A stretch of 64,000 nt of DNA from Stomorhina lunata. Taxonomy: Eukaryota; Arthropoda; Insecta; Diptera; Rhiniidae. Position numbers and translations under genes: made by a program. The notes under the pieces are model-generated. The model worked only from the letters and a program-made list of their open reading frames with translations, did not search any database and was not told the DNA's origin. Shown piece by piece: positions 1 through 10,396 of this stretch (position 1 is its first letter; the number at the start of each line of letters is the position of its first letter). Where the stretch lies: positions 38,795,492 to 38,859,491 of the forward strand of contig OW121740.1 of the NCBI GenBank assembly GCA_933228675.1. Direction: 5' to 3'.

Positions 1-1385
1 AGGCTAAATTTCACCCAAAATACACTTAAATGCCAATAAATCTAAAAGTATAACAGATATAACCACTAAATTTGGCACAAGAAAGTCTTATATCAATGCC
101 AGCCAGTGTGCAAAATTTTGTCACAATCGGTCACTATTTGACCTAGCTCCCATATAAAAAACTTACGAAAACACAAAAATTCAAAAAGAAAAGGGGATTT
201 ATGTCCGTCTGTCCGTCAGATAAAATCGTGATAGCTCCTTAACTACAAGAGCTAGTAAGACTAAATTAAGCACAAGGAAGTCTTATGTCAATGCCAGCCA
301 GTGTGCAATTTCCTCACAATCGGTCACCATTTGACCATAGCTCCCATATAAAAAACTTATGGAAACACAAAAATACATAAAGAAAAGGTTGTTTATGTCC
401 GTCTGTCCGTCAGATAAAAGCACGATAGCGCCTTAACGAAAAGAGCTAGAGGGACAAAATTTTACAAAAGTATTTTCGATATCATGAAAAAGATGTGTGT
501 TGAAAATGGACAAAATCGGTTCAAATTTAGTTAGAGCTCCCATATAACCCCGCCCCGGGAAACACATTAATGCTGATAAATTGAATACAATTGTAATAGC
601 TATGACGATTAAATTTAAAATAGGGAAGTTTTATGCAATTTTTGATCAGTTTATCAAATTTTATAGGAATCAGTCCATATTTGACTTTAGCTTTCATGTG
701 AAAAACACTCACGGAAACCAAAAATTTTAGCAAAGGCCAGTTAAAAGCTATTAAATTAGAAACTATGATAGCTATGGTCACTAAATTTTGCAAGAATAAG
801 CTCTCTATATATACCGGCCAGTGTGTAAAATTTTGTTATAATCGGTCAACATTTGGCTATAATTCTTATATATATAACATCCCCTTTTTATATCTACAAT
901 CAAAAAGATTTGGAGGTACATTCATTATATTATGATTGCACCTATGAAATTATATAGGCATCAATCAATGTTCAGCCCAGACTTTATATATGATGAATGC
1001 ATTAGGAACTCATAACGAAATATATGGACCTGTCGTATTACTATTAACGTGTTTAGCCTAACTACATATTAATCACAACGAAAAGTATTTAACAACTTAT
1101 TAATGTAAAACTATACCTGGTTATGAGACCGAATTTTGATCAAAGTAAATACTGGGGAAACCACTAAAATATTTTTGAATGTTAAACTATAAAGCTACGG
1201 AAACCTAATTTAGTCCAAAGGTTTTACCAACAATACCAAATAGCTTAGCGATTTTTCCAGTTTTGGTGCAGATTTTGAATTAGCTGCACCCTTGTAGATA
1301 TATGAGATATGTTTCTAAATTTAACACAACTTGATGGTGGGTATATAAGATTCGGCACAGCCGAATATAACACTCTTACTTGTTA
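1..1385 (+). repeat. Dispersed repeat family B, unclassified
   Basis: This is noncoding repeat DNA in the large upstream cno intron. It contains a direct repeat of about 189 bp: the stretch reading CAATGCCAGCCAGTGTG occurs near 95 and again near 290, with a decayed third copy near 815. Each copy has a CGGTCAC module and a TAGCTCCCATATAA module. The block ends with a sequence containing GATTCGGCACAGCCGAATAT (1350-1369) followed by ACTCTTACTTGTT, a terminus that resembles that of family A elsewhere in the window. No transposase or reverse transcriptase is visible, so the class is unknown. Confidence 0.6.
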
Positions 1386-2869
1386 TATCTACAATCAAAA
1401 AGATTCGAAGGTGCATTCAGCATATTAGGATTGCACCAAGGAAATCAATGTCCAGATTTTATATTGAACTAAAAAGCTACTGCAACCGAATTCAGTCCAA
1501 ATATTTTATATTCGGAACACTCTTTAACACACGAAATTCCCTTTTATCCATTTCTTTTGAAATTAAAAACATGCTTCACCCAATGTGCTATATCTCACAA
1601 ACCAACATTCCGACAGCTGCAAATAATATTAGCGCCATCTACTAGTTGTTTGCATATCTTTAAAGTGCAGTTCAAAAATATTTTAAAAGAAAAATAAATG
1701 ATTCTATACTTAAGGTATTTTATTACAGTTCCCCAAAATATTTTGTGCCAATTATTGAGATGAGTAATATCTATTTTAATACAATTAAACTTATAAATTA
1801 TTTAAATGCTTAAACAAAAAAGTTTACAACATAAAAAAGTTTACAAAATAATTTTTCATTGTACCTACAAAACGACTTATGTGTAAATTGTAAGAAATAA
1901 CCATTTGTACAGTTTTTTTTTTTTTTTTTGAGAAATTATTACAGGAATAATATCTTCGAATCAAAACAGCCTTTGACCAAAAACTCTATATAAAGATATT
2001 GCGATCCATACATTTTTTTCTGTCAAAAGTGAAATTAAAGTGGATAAAGAACAATGAAAAATGCATAAACGCACAAACAACTATACATTGTATGAGAACG
2101 TATATGTGCCTTAGCTTTCTCTCATTGGATAAAGGTCTCCATTAGTTGTTTCCGAATTAGAGTAAAAGCGGTATACTCTCTTTTTTATGGGACTTTTCAA
2201 AACGACCATACGGCAAACCAATGTATGGAAGTGCAACATCTTTATATTGTAGAGTCTTTGCTTTAATCTTTGATATAAAATATCCATAAATTTTTGATTT
2301 GCGTTATTTTGCAAAGACCTTCACAAAAAAGTCACTTAACACTTTTCATCTGCCCTTTTGTATAATTTTCTAATAGACAGTTGGATTCTTTTTTTTTGTT
2401 TCTTTGTTTGTGAACAAATTAATTAGTGAAAATGAAAACAAAAGTTTGACATTTAGGGGCGTATAATAGAAAACTCTAAACAAACCAAAAATAGCAATAA
2501 CATTTACAAAAAAAAAATCCGTAAATTTGTTAAAACGTTGTTATAAGTTTGTTTTTTTTTTTTGCCGCAAATATACAAATGAATGAATTTTAAACGATGG
2601 GCCAATTACTGATGAAATAATCCAAACCGCTAGAATATAATGATGGAGAGCAAAAAGTTACGAAAAAAAGCAAATGAAAATTAAAACAAAAACTCGAAAA
2701 AAAAAAATTAAATTCAAAACCAAATTAAACGACTAACCAATTTATAGAATGTCATCCACTTATGTATGCAGCCGCCTCATGTAAATGTGAAAATGTATGA
2801 ATTTTATAATGAAAATTGCTGGTATTTTGAGTTTGTCGTACTGTTTGTTACAAATTTTACATTAAACTA
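1386..2869. other. AT-rich intron with family C repeat
   Basis: No gene is seen here. A dispersed repeat (family C) lies at about 1975-2290. It contains the modules AAGTGGATAAAGAACAAT and GGGACTTTTCAAAACGACCA, and a second copy lies at 17545-17755. The remainder is homopolymer-rich AT sequence with no supported feature. Confidence 0.5.
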
Positions 2870-2962
2870 AAGATTGTTCCGAATGAAATATGCATTTACT
2901 ATTTTAGCTAAAACTTATCCCATAGTGCAATAAATATTATTTTTGTTATCACATAAGCTAAA

Positions 2963-2964
2963 TG

Positions 2965-2996
<32 letters not shown>

Positions 2997-3003
2997 AATA
3001 TAA

Positions 3004-3037
<34 letters not shown>

Positions 3038-3040
3038 TTA

Positions 3041-3125
<85 letters not shown>

Positions 3126-3129
3126 ATAT

Positions 3130-3164
<35 letters not shown>

Positions 3165-3172
3165 AATATATT
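2963..3172. repeat. TA microsatellite
   Basis: About 210 bp of nearly pure (TA)n with a few TTTA and CAAA interruptions, inside the broken Tc1 copy. Any ORF here is an artefact of the repeat (alternating Tyr and Ile). Confidence 0.95.
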
Positions 3173-3499
3173 TGGCATTTGAAGCAAAATACCACAAAAA
3201 ATGTGATTTGAAGGATATAGAACAAATCAGACACTATTTATCTCAGAAACTAGACGAGATATCCGAAAACTAATTGCAGATTTGAAAAATTTAGGGTCGA
3301 AAATCGAAAGTGGCATCATTAACTCAAAATGTGTAAACTCCCGCACGACGTTACGCCAGATACTTTATATCGTCACCTAAAATACGAAATAACCTATTTA
3401 CAGTTTTCAAAAGTTTACAGGAGAGAGAAAAAACGGTATAGTATGAAAGTACTTAATGATTGTTTAAATTACACTATGCAACAAAATTAAACTTTTATC

Positions 3500-4116
3500 C
3501 AGGGACCGTAACTGTTATAACTTTTATCGTAAAAGTCAGAAAATAAAAGTTATTTTTTGATTTTTATTTTTTTTTTCGAGCAGAAATAAAAGTTATTTTT
3601 GTTTGATTTCATGATTAACTCATTGAAATTTTTTTTCAGAAAAAAATAATTTTTCAGTGAAAATAATTTGCATATGAAGTTAAGTTTTGCAATCATAATT
3701 GGGGTTGAAAACACAAAAAAAACTTTTATTTCTGCTCGAAAAAATAATAGTCAAAAAATAACTTTTATTTCTGTTCGAAAAGATAAAAGTAAAAAAATAA
3801 CTTTTATTCATGCTCGAAATAATAAAATTTAAAAATAACTGTTATTTTTGCTCAAAAAAATAATAGTTAAAAAATTACTTATATTTTTGCTCGAAAAAAA
3901 TAAAAGTTAAAAATAACTGTTATTTTTGCTCAAAAAAATAAAAATCAAAAAAAACTGTTATTTTTTTTTCTAAAAAATAAAAATCAGATTTTTAAAAAGC
4001 ATCACATTTTATTAAAATCTGGTCCAAGACTATCAAAATGGTATACTTGGTTTTATTCTCCGACTTTTCCTTTGCTTTTTTTAATCAAAAATTATTTTTA
4101 TTATTTTCGGTCCCTG
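3500..4116. mobile_element. Nonautonomous hAT MITE with 8-bp target duplication
   Basis: The element begins CAGGGACCG and ends CGGTCCCTG, the CAGGG/CCCTG termini usual for hAT transposons. It is flanked by a perfect 8-bp direct repeat, CTTTTATC, at 3492-3499 and 4117-4124. It is 617 bp long with no coding capacity. The interior is a degenerate tandem of a unit near 36 bp containing AACTTTTATTTCTGCTCG. One copy near 3577-3600 is inverted relative to the rest, and it pairs perfectly with about 3719-3742, so the element can form a stem. Confidence 0.88.
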
Positions 4117-4124
4117 CTTTTATC

Positions 4125-4544
4125 GCAATTTTTGATGATTTAGTTTTAGCTTTTTTAAGTGCGTAACGGTCCTCTAGATACAAAAACTGTAATAATTTGG
4201 TCATTTGTGATATAAGATGTTCAAAATTTTGCACAGATATACGTTATGATATAGGGAATAATAATCAATTTAAAACTCAATTTTGAAATTTTTGCAGATA
4301 GGTTGTTTGGTCTTTATGATGACGATATACATATTTTTTTTTTGATTTTGTTTTGTGATTATTTTTTTATTTTTCGAAAAAAGTATTTTTTTTTTTTTGC
4401 TAACAAAAAAATCTATTTCCAAAAAGAAAATAAACAGTTTTCGAGTTACGCGAATATTTATTGCGCAACCTCCTTCATTTTTTAAATAACGCTATATCTC
4501 GAAAACTAGAGCTAACCTAAAAAACGGTTAACATTATTGAATTC
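4125..4544. other. Unassigned AT-rich sequence
   Basis: No gene is visible. The stretch includes the phrase ATATCTCGAAAACTAGAGC near 4492, which recurs in similar form near 17290, so it is probably decayed repeat DNA. Confidence 0.4.
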
Positions 4545-5014
4545 AGTTTTCAAGTTTTTATTGTTGCGATAAAATTTTACTGCGAAAAAAAACAATACGG
4601 GAAAATATAATTAAAGCTTTTCGAAGAAATCAGTCACGGAAAAATTTTAAAATTAACCCTCGTACTGTTTTAAATGCCATTAAACGGTATGAGGAAAATC
4701 TGAGCATTAAACGAAAACCTGGATCAGGAAGTACAAAAGGTCCAAGAAATATTGGTAAGACAAAAAAAAAAGTCGAGCAACTTTTTCGAAGAGCTCCTAA
4801 CACTTCGATCAGAAAAGCAACTCGTCTGGTGAAATGTTCTAATAGTTTTGTCAACCGAGCCAAAGCTTATGCTTGGCTAAAGACATACAAAGTTTAGAAA
4901 GTTCCAAATCGCAATTCGGTAAAGAGCTTAGAATCAAAAAAACGAGGGAACAAATTGAAGACAGATTTTATATAAAATACACCTGTTGTGTGATGGATGT
5001 CGAAACATATGTCT

Positions 5015-6110
5015 TCTCCTGTTATCCTTGACGTCCAGTTTAGGGTCTCAACCATCCTTTATATATAGAAATCTTTTGCGAGAAAGGCAATGTTGGTATT
5101 TAGCCTTCTGAATGTGTTGCCTATCCATCGCCATTTCCGTTGACATACCTGTATGGAAGCAGGAATTTGGTTTGTCGCGTTAAGTAAATCTTCATTTCTT
5201 ATTCGATTCGGCCACCATTTGTTTGCAAAGGTTTTGGAGGCGCTTATTGATGGCATTTGTGCGTTTTCAAGTTTCGCAGCCGTAATAAAGGATGGACTTA
5301 ATATTCGAGTTGTATATTCGTAACTTGGTTGTTGTTAATATTTACCGAGATTTCCAAATAGCTCGGAGAATGCCGAAAGCAGATTTTGCCTTGTTAATAC
5401 GCGATTTCATATCTTCATCGGCGCCACCTTTTGTAGATTCCAAACTTCCTAAATAATTGAAGGTACCTACACATCCATTAACCTCGTTATCCACATTGAT
5501 GTGTGTTGACGGGTTTGCACCATAGCCTCCAGGCATAATCATTGTCTTGGAAATATTGATTAGAAGACATACGTCATCAGCAAATTCCAAGTCCTCTAGT
5601 TTTTTAAAGCCTTGTGCATTATATTGTCGATGACAAGGATAAAAAGAATAAAAAGTATGGGGGACAATTCCTTACTCCAGTAGTTACTTCGAACGGATTT
5701 GACAATTTACCCTTGTGTAAGATTCGACATTTAAATTCTAGGTACATTGACCAAATTAAGTTCGGAATTTTCGTTTTCATGTTACGTTTTTCTTAATTTC
5801 TACATAGATAGCTCCAATTAACATGTCAAAGGCCTTCATAAAGTCGATAAACGCCAGGTAAATGGGGGTGCGGAATTCAATACATTGCTCTAGTACTATT
5901 CTTACTGTGTTGATAAGGTCAACACAAGATCGATTCTCTCTGAACCCAAACTGATTTTCGCGGAGTGTAGAGGAAACTGCGTTGGATATTCGATTCAAAA
6001 TTACTCAACTTAGTATTTTGCTCAGAATTGCAACCCTGTAGTTACTGCAGTCTTTGGAGTCACCCTTTTTTGGTATTTTGAATAGTATACCTTAATTCCA
6101 GGAGGTTGGC
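5015..6110 (-). pseudogene. RTE-clade non-LTR retrotransposon, 5'-truncated and broken
   Basis: Read on the minus strand from 6110 down, the sequence gives a reverse transcriptase in pieces. First comes PKKGDSKDCSNYR. Next is a region with ENQFGFRENRSC followed by LAFIDFMKAFD (motif A, 5777-5998). Then the catalytic FADD box with a following FNYLG region (5342-5590), and lastly a C-terminal segment with RKWRWIGNTFRR (5059-5256), a hallmark of arthropod and schistosome RTE elements. The 3' end at about 5015-5060 matches RTE tails at 11459, 15834, 44430 and 61222. Stops and frameshifts separate the pieces and motif B is missing, so it is dead. Confidence 0.82.
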
Positions 6111-6121
6111 AGAGTTTCTTC

Positions 6122-6415
6122 ATTCCATATTTTACGTACATATACTGTGTATATAAGAATTGGGTTACTTTTATTGGAAAGGCAATAGTAGAGAGGTGGA
6201 AGGTGATGAAAATGAGGTATAAAGCTTTTTATATTATTCAACAATATGATTGATTTATTTCTTTTACATCGACAGCGTGTTTTTATTGTAGGTCTTAATT
6301 GGAAACTGTGGTAGTTAACAATTGTAATTTCGATCCCAGGTAGAACTTATTATCTTATGCTTAGCAGTCGTCGTGCTTACCAACTAACCCACAGCATCCA
6401 CAAATCTCATAAACC
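6122..6415 (-). repeat. tRNA-derived SINE, diverged copy
   Basis: The sequence is a diverged copy of the SINE at 61010-61370. Both share AATTGGGT(T/A)AC, GGAAAGG, AGTAGAGAG and GGTGATGAAA at the low-coordinate end. At the high-coordinate end both have a tRNA-like head on the minus strand. Here the A-box-like GGTTAGTTGG is intact, but the B box is damaged to GGGATCGAAAT. It lies directly next to the RTE fragment. It is unlikely to be a working pol III promoter. Confidence 0.65.
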
Positions 6416-6692
6416 CTTCTCAGCACTTACCCTGACCTGGCGTTGAGGTGAATCTGGGTTCATATTTCTTTCAGGAGCGTTCTGATACATATATTTTTTT
6501 TTGACAATTTAAGGTTTAAAGCTCCTTCTTCGATGCTTTTAAAAGAATAATTTAGCGGTAACGGTTTTTTTAAATAAGGATTGCAATCCTCTACGAGCGC
6601 TCGTGGGAAATTAAAGATTTATGACATTTCTCCCAGTTTTTAAGGTGTCAGAGATTCAGAAAATCGTTTTTTATTAACATTTAAATAATTAA
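6416..6692. other. Short unassigned intron sequence
   Basis: No feature is supported between the SINE head and the TAA-flanked MITE. Confidence 0.4.
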
Positions 6693-7319
6693 AGCTACGG
6701 TCACATTGATTAAACATTTAATCGAAATTATCAAATATTTGATCCTCGTAGTCTGACCACAAAATATTTTTGAGGTTCAAACAAGAAACATGTTGATTTG
6801 AACAAAACAAAATCATTTGCCAGCAAATACAAATTTTCCTAATGTGACCACGCAAGAGCAAATATTTTATTAAATTTTGATCAAATAATTATTTAATCTT
6901 ACAAAATTTTTGTAACATCAAACAGGGGCAAATAACAGCTGAGCATTTGTATTGTTTACTATTCGAACAGAAACAACAACATCAAATTTGAGAAACAACA
7001 ACATCAAATTTGAGAAACAACAACATCAAATTTGAGAAACAACAACTCAAATATGAGAAACAAATTGCTAGATACACAATTTTGTTTTGAAAAAATTTGA
7101 TCAAATATTTTTTGGGAAAATATTTAATCTTCAGTGTGACCATAAATAAAACCTGTTTTTTTTTTTTTGTTTAACTTTGAACGTATTTTTTCTGTATTTT
7201 ATCAAATAAAAATCGTCAAATAAATGTGCAAGTGTGACCACAAATTTTTTATTTTATTGTTTTGACAATATTTTACTCAAAATATTTGATTTAAACGTTT
7301 AATGAGTCTGACCGTACCT
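6693..7319. mobile_element. MITE with TAA target duplication, copy 1
   Basis: This 627-bp noncoding element has imperfect terminal inverted repeats: AGCTACGGTCACATTGATTA on the left, and on the right the inverse of AGGTACGGTCAGACTCATTA. It is flanked by TAA at 6690-6692 and 7320-7322. The interior carries three tandem copies of a 21-22 bp unit containing ACAACATCAAATTTGAG near 6975-7035. A nearly identical second copy lies at 8282-8904. The TAA duplication suggests the PIF/Harbinger superfamily, but no transposase is present to confirm this. Confidence 0.85.
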
Positions 7320-7379
7320 TAAGACATAAGAAAATATCGTACCCTCAATAAACAGAGTTTATCCATCATAATTTTGATT

Positions 7380-8235
7380 TTTTAGACCCTTTACCGCCAT
7401 AGGTAAAAAGTTTATTAAAAGTTTGTGGTGATGTATGCAACGCATAGAAATATTGGTCAAAGAACTACCTTTAAGTATGTCAATAGACTTAGCATCACTT
7501 CACGGATGGACGGACTGGCATCATAAGTCCTTCCATCCATCCATTTGGGTGGCTGGCTGGACCCCTATATAAACCCTGTAATCAAAGTACAGGCTGCAAT
7601 TCTGAAGATAATTTGATGAAATTTTGCACAGACATTTATTTTCCTATTTGGACCATTGTCCATTATCGGTCCATTATTTTTGGTACCTCCTATATTACAT
7701 TTATTTTTATATTTTCGGACCATCAATATTAAAAATGGCAAAAATCTTTCCATTATTTTTGGTACCTCCCATAGTTATGGTTTCCCGAAATTGATAATTT
7801 GGCTTCAAAATTCGGTATATTTTAATAAAATTGAAATAGAATACTGCTTATGTAAACAGAAATCACTGTACCAAGTTTCGTTGAAACCGGTCCATACTTG
7901 ACCATAGCTTCCATATAAAATCTTCTGTCGTCACTAAATGCTTGTAACTCTTAAGATAATGACAATTTTATGTTTATTTGTTGCACTCATGATTTTTGTA
8001 TAAGCTGCATTCAAATTACCAAATTTCAAGACAATCGGTCCACATTTGATCCAAACTCTCCTATAAGGCCTAATGACAGAAAAAGCTTATATGGAAATCT
8101 TAAGAAAATATTTGTATGATGACAAAATTTAGCACGAAAAAGAAAATACATTTGACCACAATGGTGAGGATATCACATGGTCGGGCCAGACCGTACATAG
8201 TACTTCCTTACTTCCGTGCATAGTACTTCCTTCAC
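7380..8235 (+). repeat. Dispersed repeat family A, copy 1
   Basis: This unclassified repeat begins with a GTGATGTATGCAACGCATAG module and contains GATAATTTGATGAAATTTTG. It also has repeated modules of the form CCAAGTTTCGTTGAAACCGG followed by a CATACTTGACCATAGC phrase. It ends with a GTCGGGC...GACCG...ACTTCCTTAC terminus. Other copies lie at 8230-9537, 16028-16785, 47160-49065, 53250-53445 and, inverted, 53455-54200. There is no coding capacity. Confidence 0.65.
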
Positions 8236-9537
8236 CACCATATGTGGAAAGGGTATTATAAGTTTGTGCTGATGTATGTAAAGCTACGGTCACATTGATT
8301 AAACATTTAATCGAAATTATCAAATATTTGATCCTCGTAGTCTGACCACAAAATATTTTTGAGGTTCAAACAAGAAACATGTTGATTGGAACAAAACAAA
8401 ATCATTTGCCAGCAAATAAAAATTTTCCTAATGTGACCACGCAAGAGCAAATATTTTATTAAATTTTGATCAAATAATTATTTAATCTTACAAAATTTTT
8501 GTAACATCAAACAGGGGCAAATAACAGCTGAGAATTTGTATTGTTTACTATTCAAACAGAAACAACAACATCAAATTTGAGAAACAACAACATCAAATTT
8601 GAGAAACAACAACATCAAATTTGAGAAACAACAACTCAAATATGAGAAACAAATTGCTAGATACACAATTTTGTTTTGAAAAAATTTGATCAAATATTTT
8701 TTGGGAAAATATTTAATCTTCAGTGTGACCATAAATAAAACCACTTTTTTGTTTATACTTTGAACGTTTTTTTTTTCTGTATTTTATCAAATAAAAATCG
8801 TCAAATTAATGTGCAAGTGTGACCACAAATTTTTTATTATATTGTTTTGACAATATTTTACTCAAAATATTTGATTTAAATGTTTAATGAGTCTGACCGT
8901 ACCTTAACGCATAGAAATATATGTCTTAGAAATATTTGTTTTAGTATACCAATATTCTTAGAATCAGTTTCTGAGTCGATTTAGCGATGTCAGTCCGTCC
9001 GTCCGTCTGGCTGGCTGGAGCCCCATGTAAACCATGTAATCAAAATACATACAGGTCGTAATTCTAAAGATAATTTGATGAAATTTGGCACAGATAATTA
9101 GTGGGACCATGGCTATGGAAATTTGTCAAAATCGGTTCATTATTTTTTGTTGTACCTCTCATAGGTCACACTTTCCGGAATTAATACTGCTTATGTAAGT
9201 CAAACTCATGTACCAAATTTCGTTGAAATCAGTCCACATTTGACCCTAGCTCCCATACAAACTCTTTGAGTTTATTTTTTGCATACATAATTTTTTCTAA
9301 AAGCTGTAATCTGTTTGCCAAATCTCTAGATAATCGCTCCACATTTGACCCTAGCTCTCATATAAGTCCAAATTACGGAAACAGTTTAAATATATAAGTT
9401 TTTAGAAAATGTTTGTATGATGGCAAAATTTAGCAAATATTTGTCTTTATGCAGGAAAAAGGAACACCTTTGACCTCAGTGGCGAAGGGTTTTAGATGGT
9501 CGGTCTTGACCGCCTATAGCATTTCCTTACTTGTTTT
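8230..9537 (+). repeat. Dispersed repeat family A, copy 2, split by a MITE
   Basis: This copy starts at ACCACCATATGTGG, immediately after copy 1, so the two form a head-to-tail pair. It is interrupted at GTATGTAA (8274-8281) by the 623-bp MITE and resumes at TAACGCATAG (8905). It ends with GACCGCCTATAGCATTTCC and TTACTTGTTTTT at 9537. The unbroken version of the insertion site can be read at 16072-16082. Confidence 0.7.
8282..8904. mobile_element. MITE with TAA target duplication, copy 2
   Basis: This copy is 623 bp long and almost identical to 6693-7319, including the internal 21-22 bp triplicate. It is flanked by TAA at 8279-8281 and 8905-8907. Because it sits inside a repeat whose empty site is known (GTATGTAACGCAT in other copies), the target duplication is unambiguously the 3 bp TAA rather than TTAA. 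The high similarity to copy 1 implies recent transposition or local duplication. Confidence 0.9.
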
Positions 9538-9539
9538 TA

Positions 9540-10274
9540 ATTTTATTTAAATTTGAAATTGTTCTCCCAAAACTGAAAGAATAAAACAATGAAAGTACAC
9601 ACAGAAAATGTGAATTAAAATTGTGAAAAGAATTTTGATGGTGATGATTATGATGACGATGACGACGAGAGATGAAGGCGTTCATTAGAGCAAACGCCCC
9701 TTGTTTTTAGTTGATTTTTAAAATTAGTCAATAAAAGACGTGTGTGTTCCATATATTTAAATTAAAAAAATAAAACGAATTTAGGTAGAAAAAAATTAAA
9801 TAATTAAATTAATTTTGAAAAAAATAAATACTTAAATTTAAGTGAATTATCAATATAATTAAAAAAATATATATATATGTATATTATTTCTGTGGCTTGG
9901 TGCTAAAAGGGACAATGTCAAAAAACATAGTTTTGAGAAAATTAGATTTAAAGTTTTTATTTTCCATATAAGTTCATAGTTACATTGCCCAGAAAAATAT
10001 GTTCTGAGTTAAGTTAGAGATTAGCTGTTGGAGCGAAATAAAAGAAGGTAAAGAAGGAAATCTAATGCAATGATTAACTCAAAACAGCAAGAAATTGACA
10101 TTGGCCCTTTAAACGTCAAGGCACAGATTTAAGAAAATTAAATTAAAAAAATCGATTAAAACTAATAAATTTGAAAGCTAGTGCAATACACTAATATATT
10201 GAATAATTTTAATAATTATTATAATTTTATAAATGAAATTTATAAATTTATGGGAAATTTTGTTTATCTTATAG
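9540..10274. other. Intron preceding the first cno exon in the window
   Basis: AT-rich intron with no supported feature apart from short GATGATGAC simple sequence near 9640-9670. It ends in the acceptor TTTATCTTATAG at 10274. Confidence 0.6.
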
Positions 10275-10396
10275 AACGGTTCGGTTGTTATGTTTGGTCG
10301 TGTGGCATCCTATCGTTTTGTCGATTCACCCACTGATGGCCGTTACAATTTGGCCTTGTCTCAGTCACAATTGGATTCAGCGTGCCTCTATGAAAG
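10275..10396 (+). CDS. cno: cno exon: end of FHA domain
   Basis: The exon follows the acceptor TTATAG and ends before GTAAGT. It encodes 40 codons plus two bases. The residues VMFGRVASYRFVDSP correspond to the last beta strands of the afadin FHA domain (an FG...H/S-F-F pattern). The following QSQLDSACLYE is fly-type Canoe sequence. It joins to the next exon to complete a Ser codon. Confidence 0.9.

Larger units (their letters stand above)
2870..5012 (+). pseudogene. Broken Tc1-like transposon, same family as 12188-13484
   Basis: The left end (2870 to about 2965) matches the left end of the 12188 element, sharing ATATGCATTTACTATTTTAG, and is preceded by a TA. The transposase N-terminal half reappears at about 4545-5012, where the helix-turn-helix region, a Gly-Ser-Gly linker (KPGSG) and the stretch up to the first catalytic Asp are recognisable but carry stops and frameshifts. 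Between the two pieces lie a TA microsatellite, a hAT MITE and unassigned sequence. The copy stops abruptly at about 5012, where an RTE tail begins, so the RTE copy probably inserted into it. Nonfunctional. Confidence 0.75.

Noticed and set aside
2978..3211. 77-codon ORF of alternating Tyr and Ile
   Set aside because: It is a translation of the TA microsatellite with no gene signals.
6690..7322. piggyBac-type TTAA target site for the MITE
   Set aside because: Copy 1 alone would allow TTAA, but copy 2 has GTAA on the left and TTAA on the right, and the empty site has one TAA, so the duplication is TAA.
10275..10396. A start of the cno coding region inside the window
   Set aside because: The first exon begins in the middle of an FHA domain after an acceptor; upstream domains must lie outside the window.
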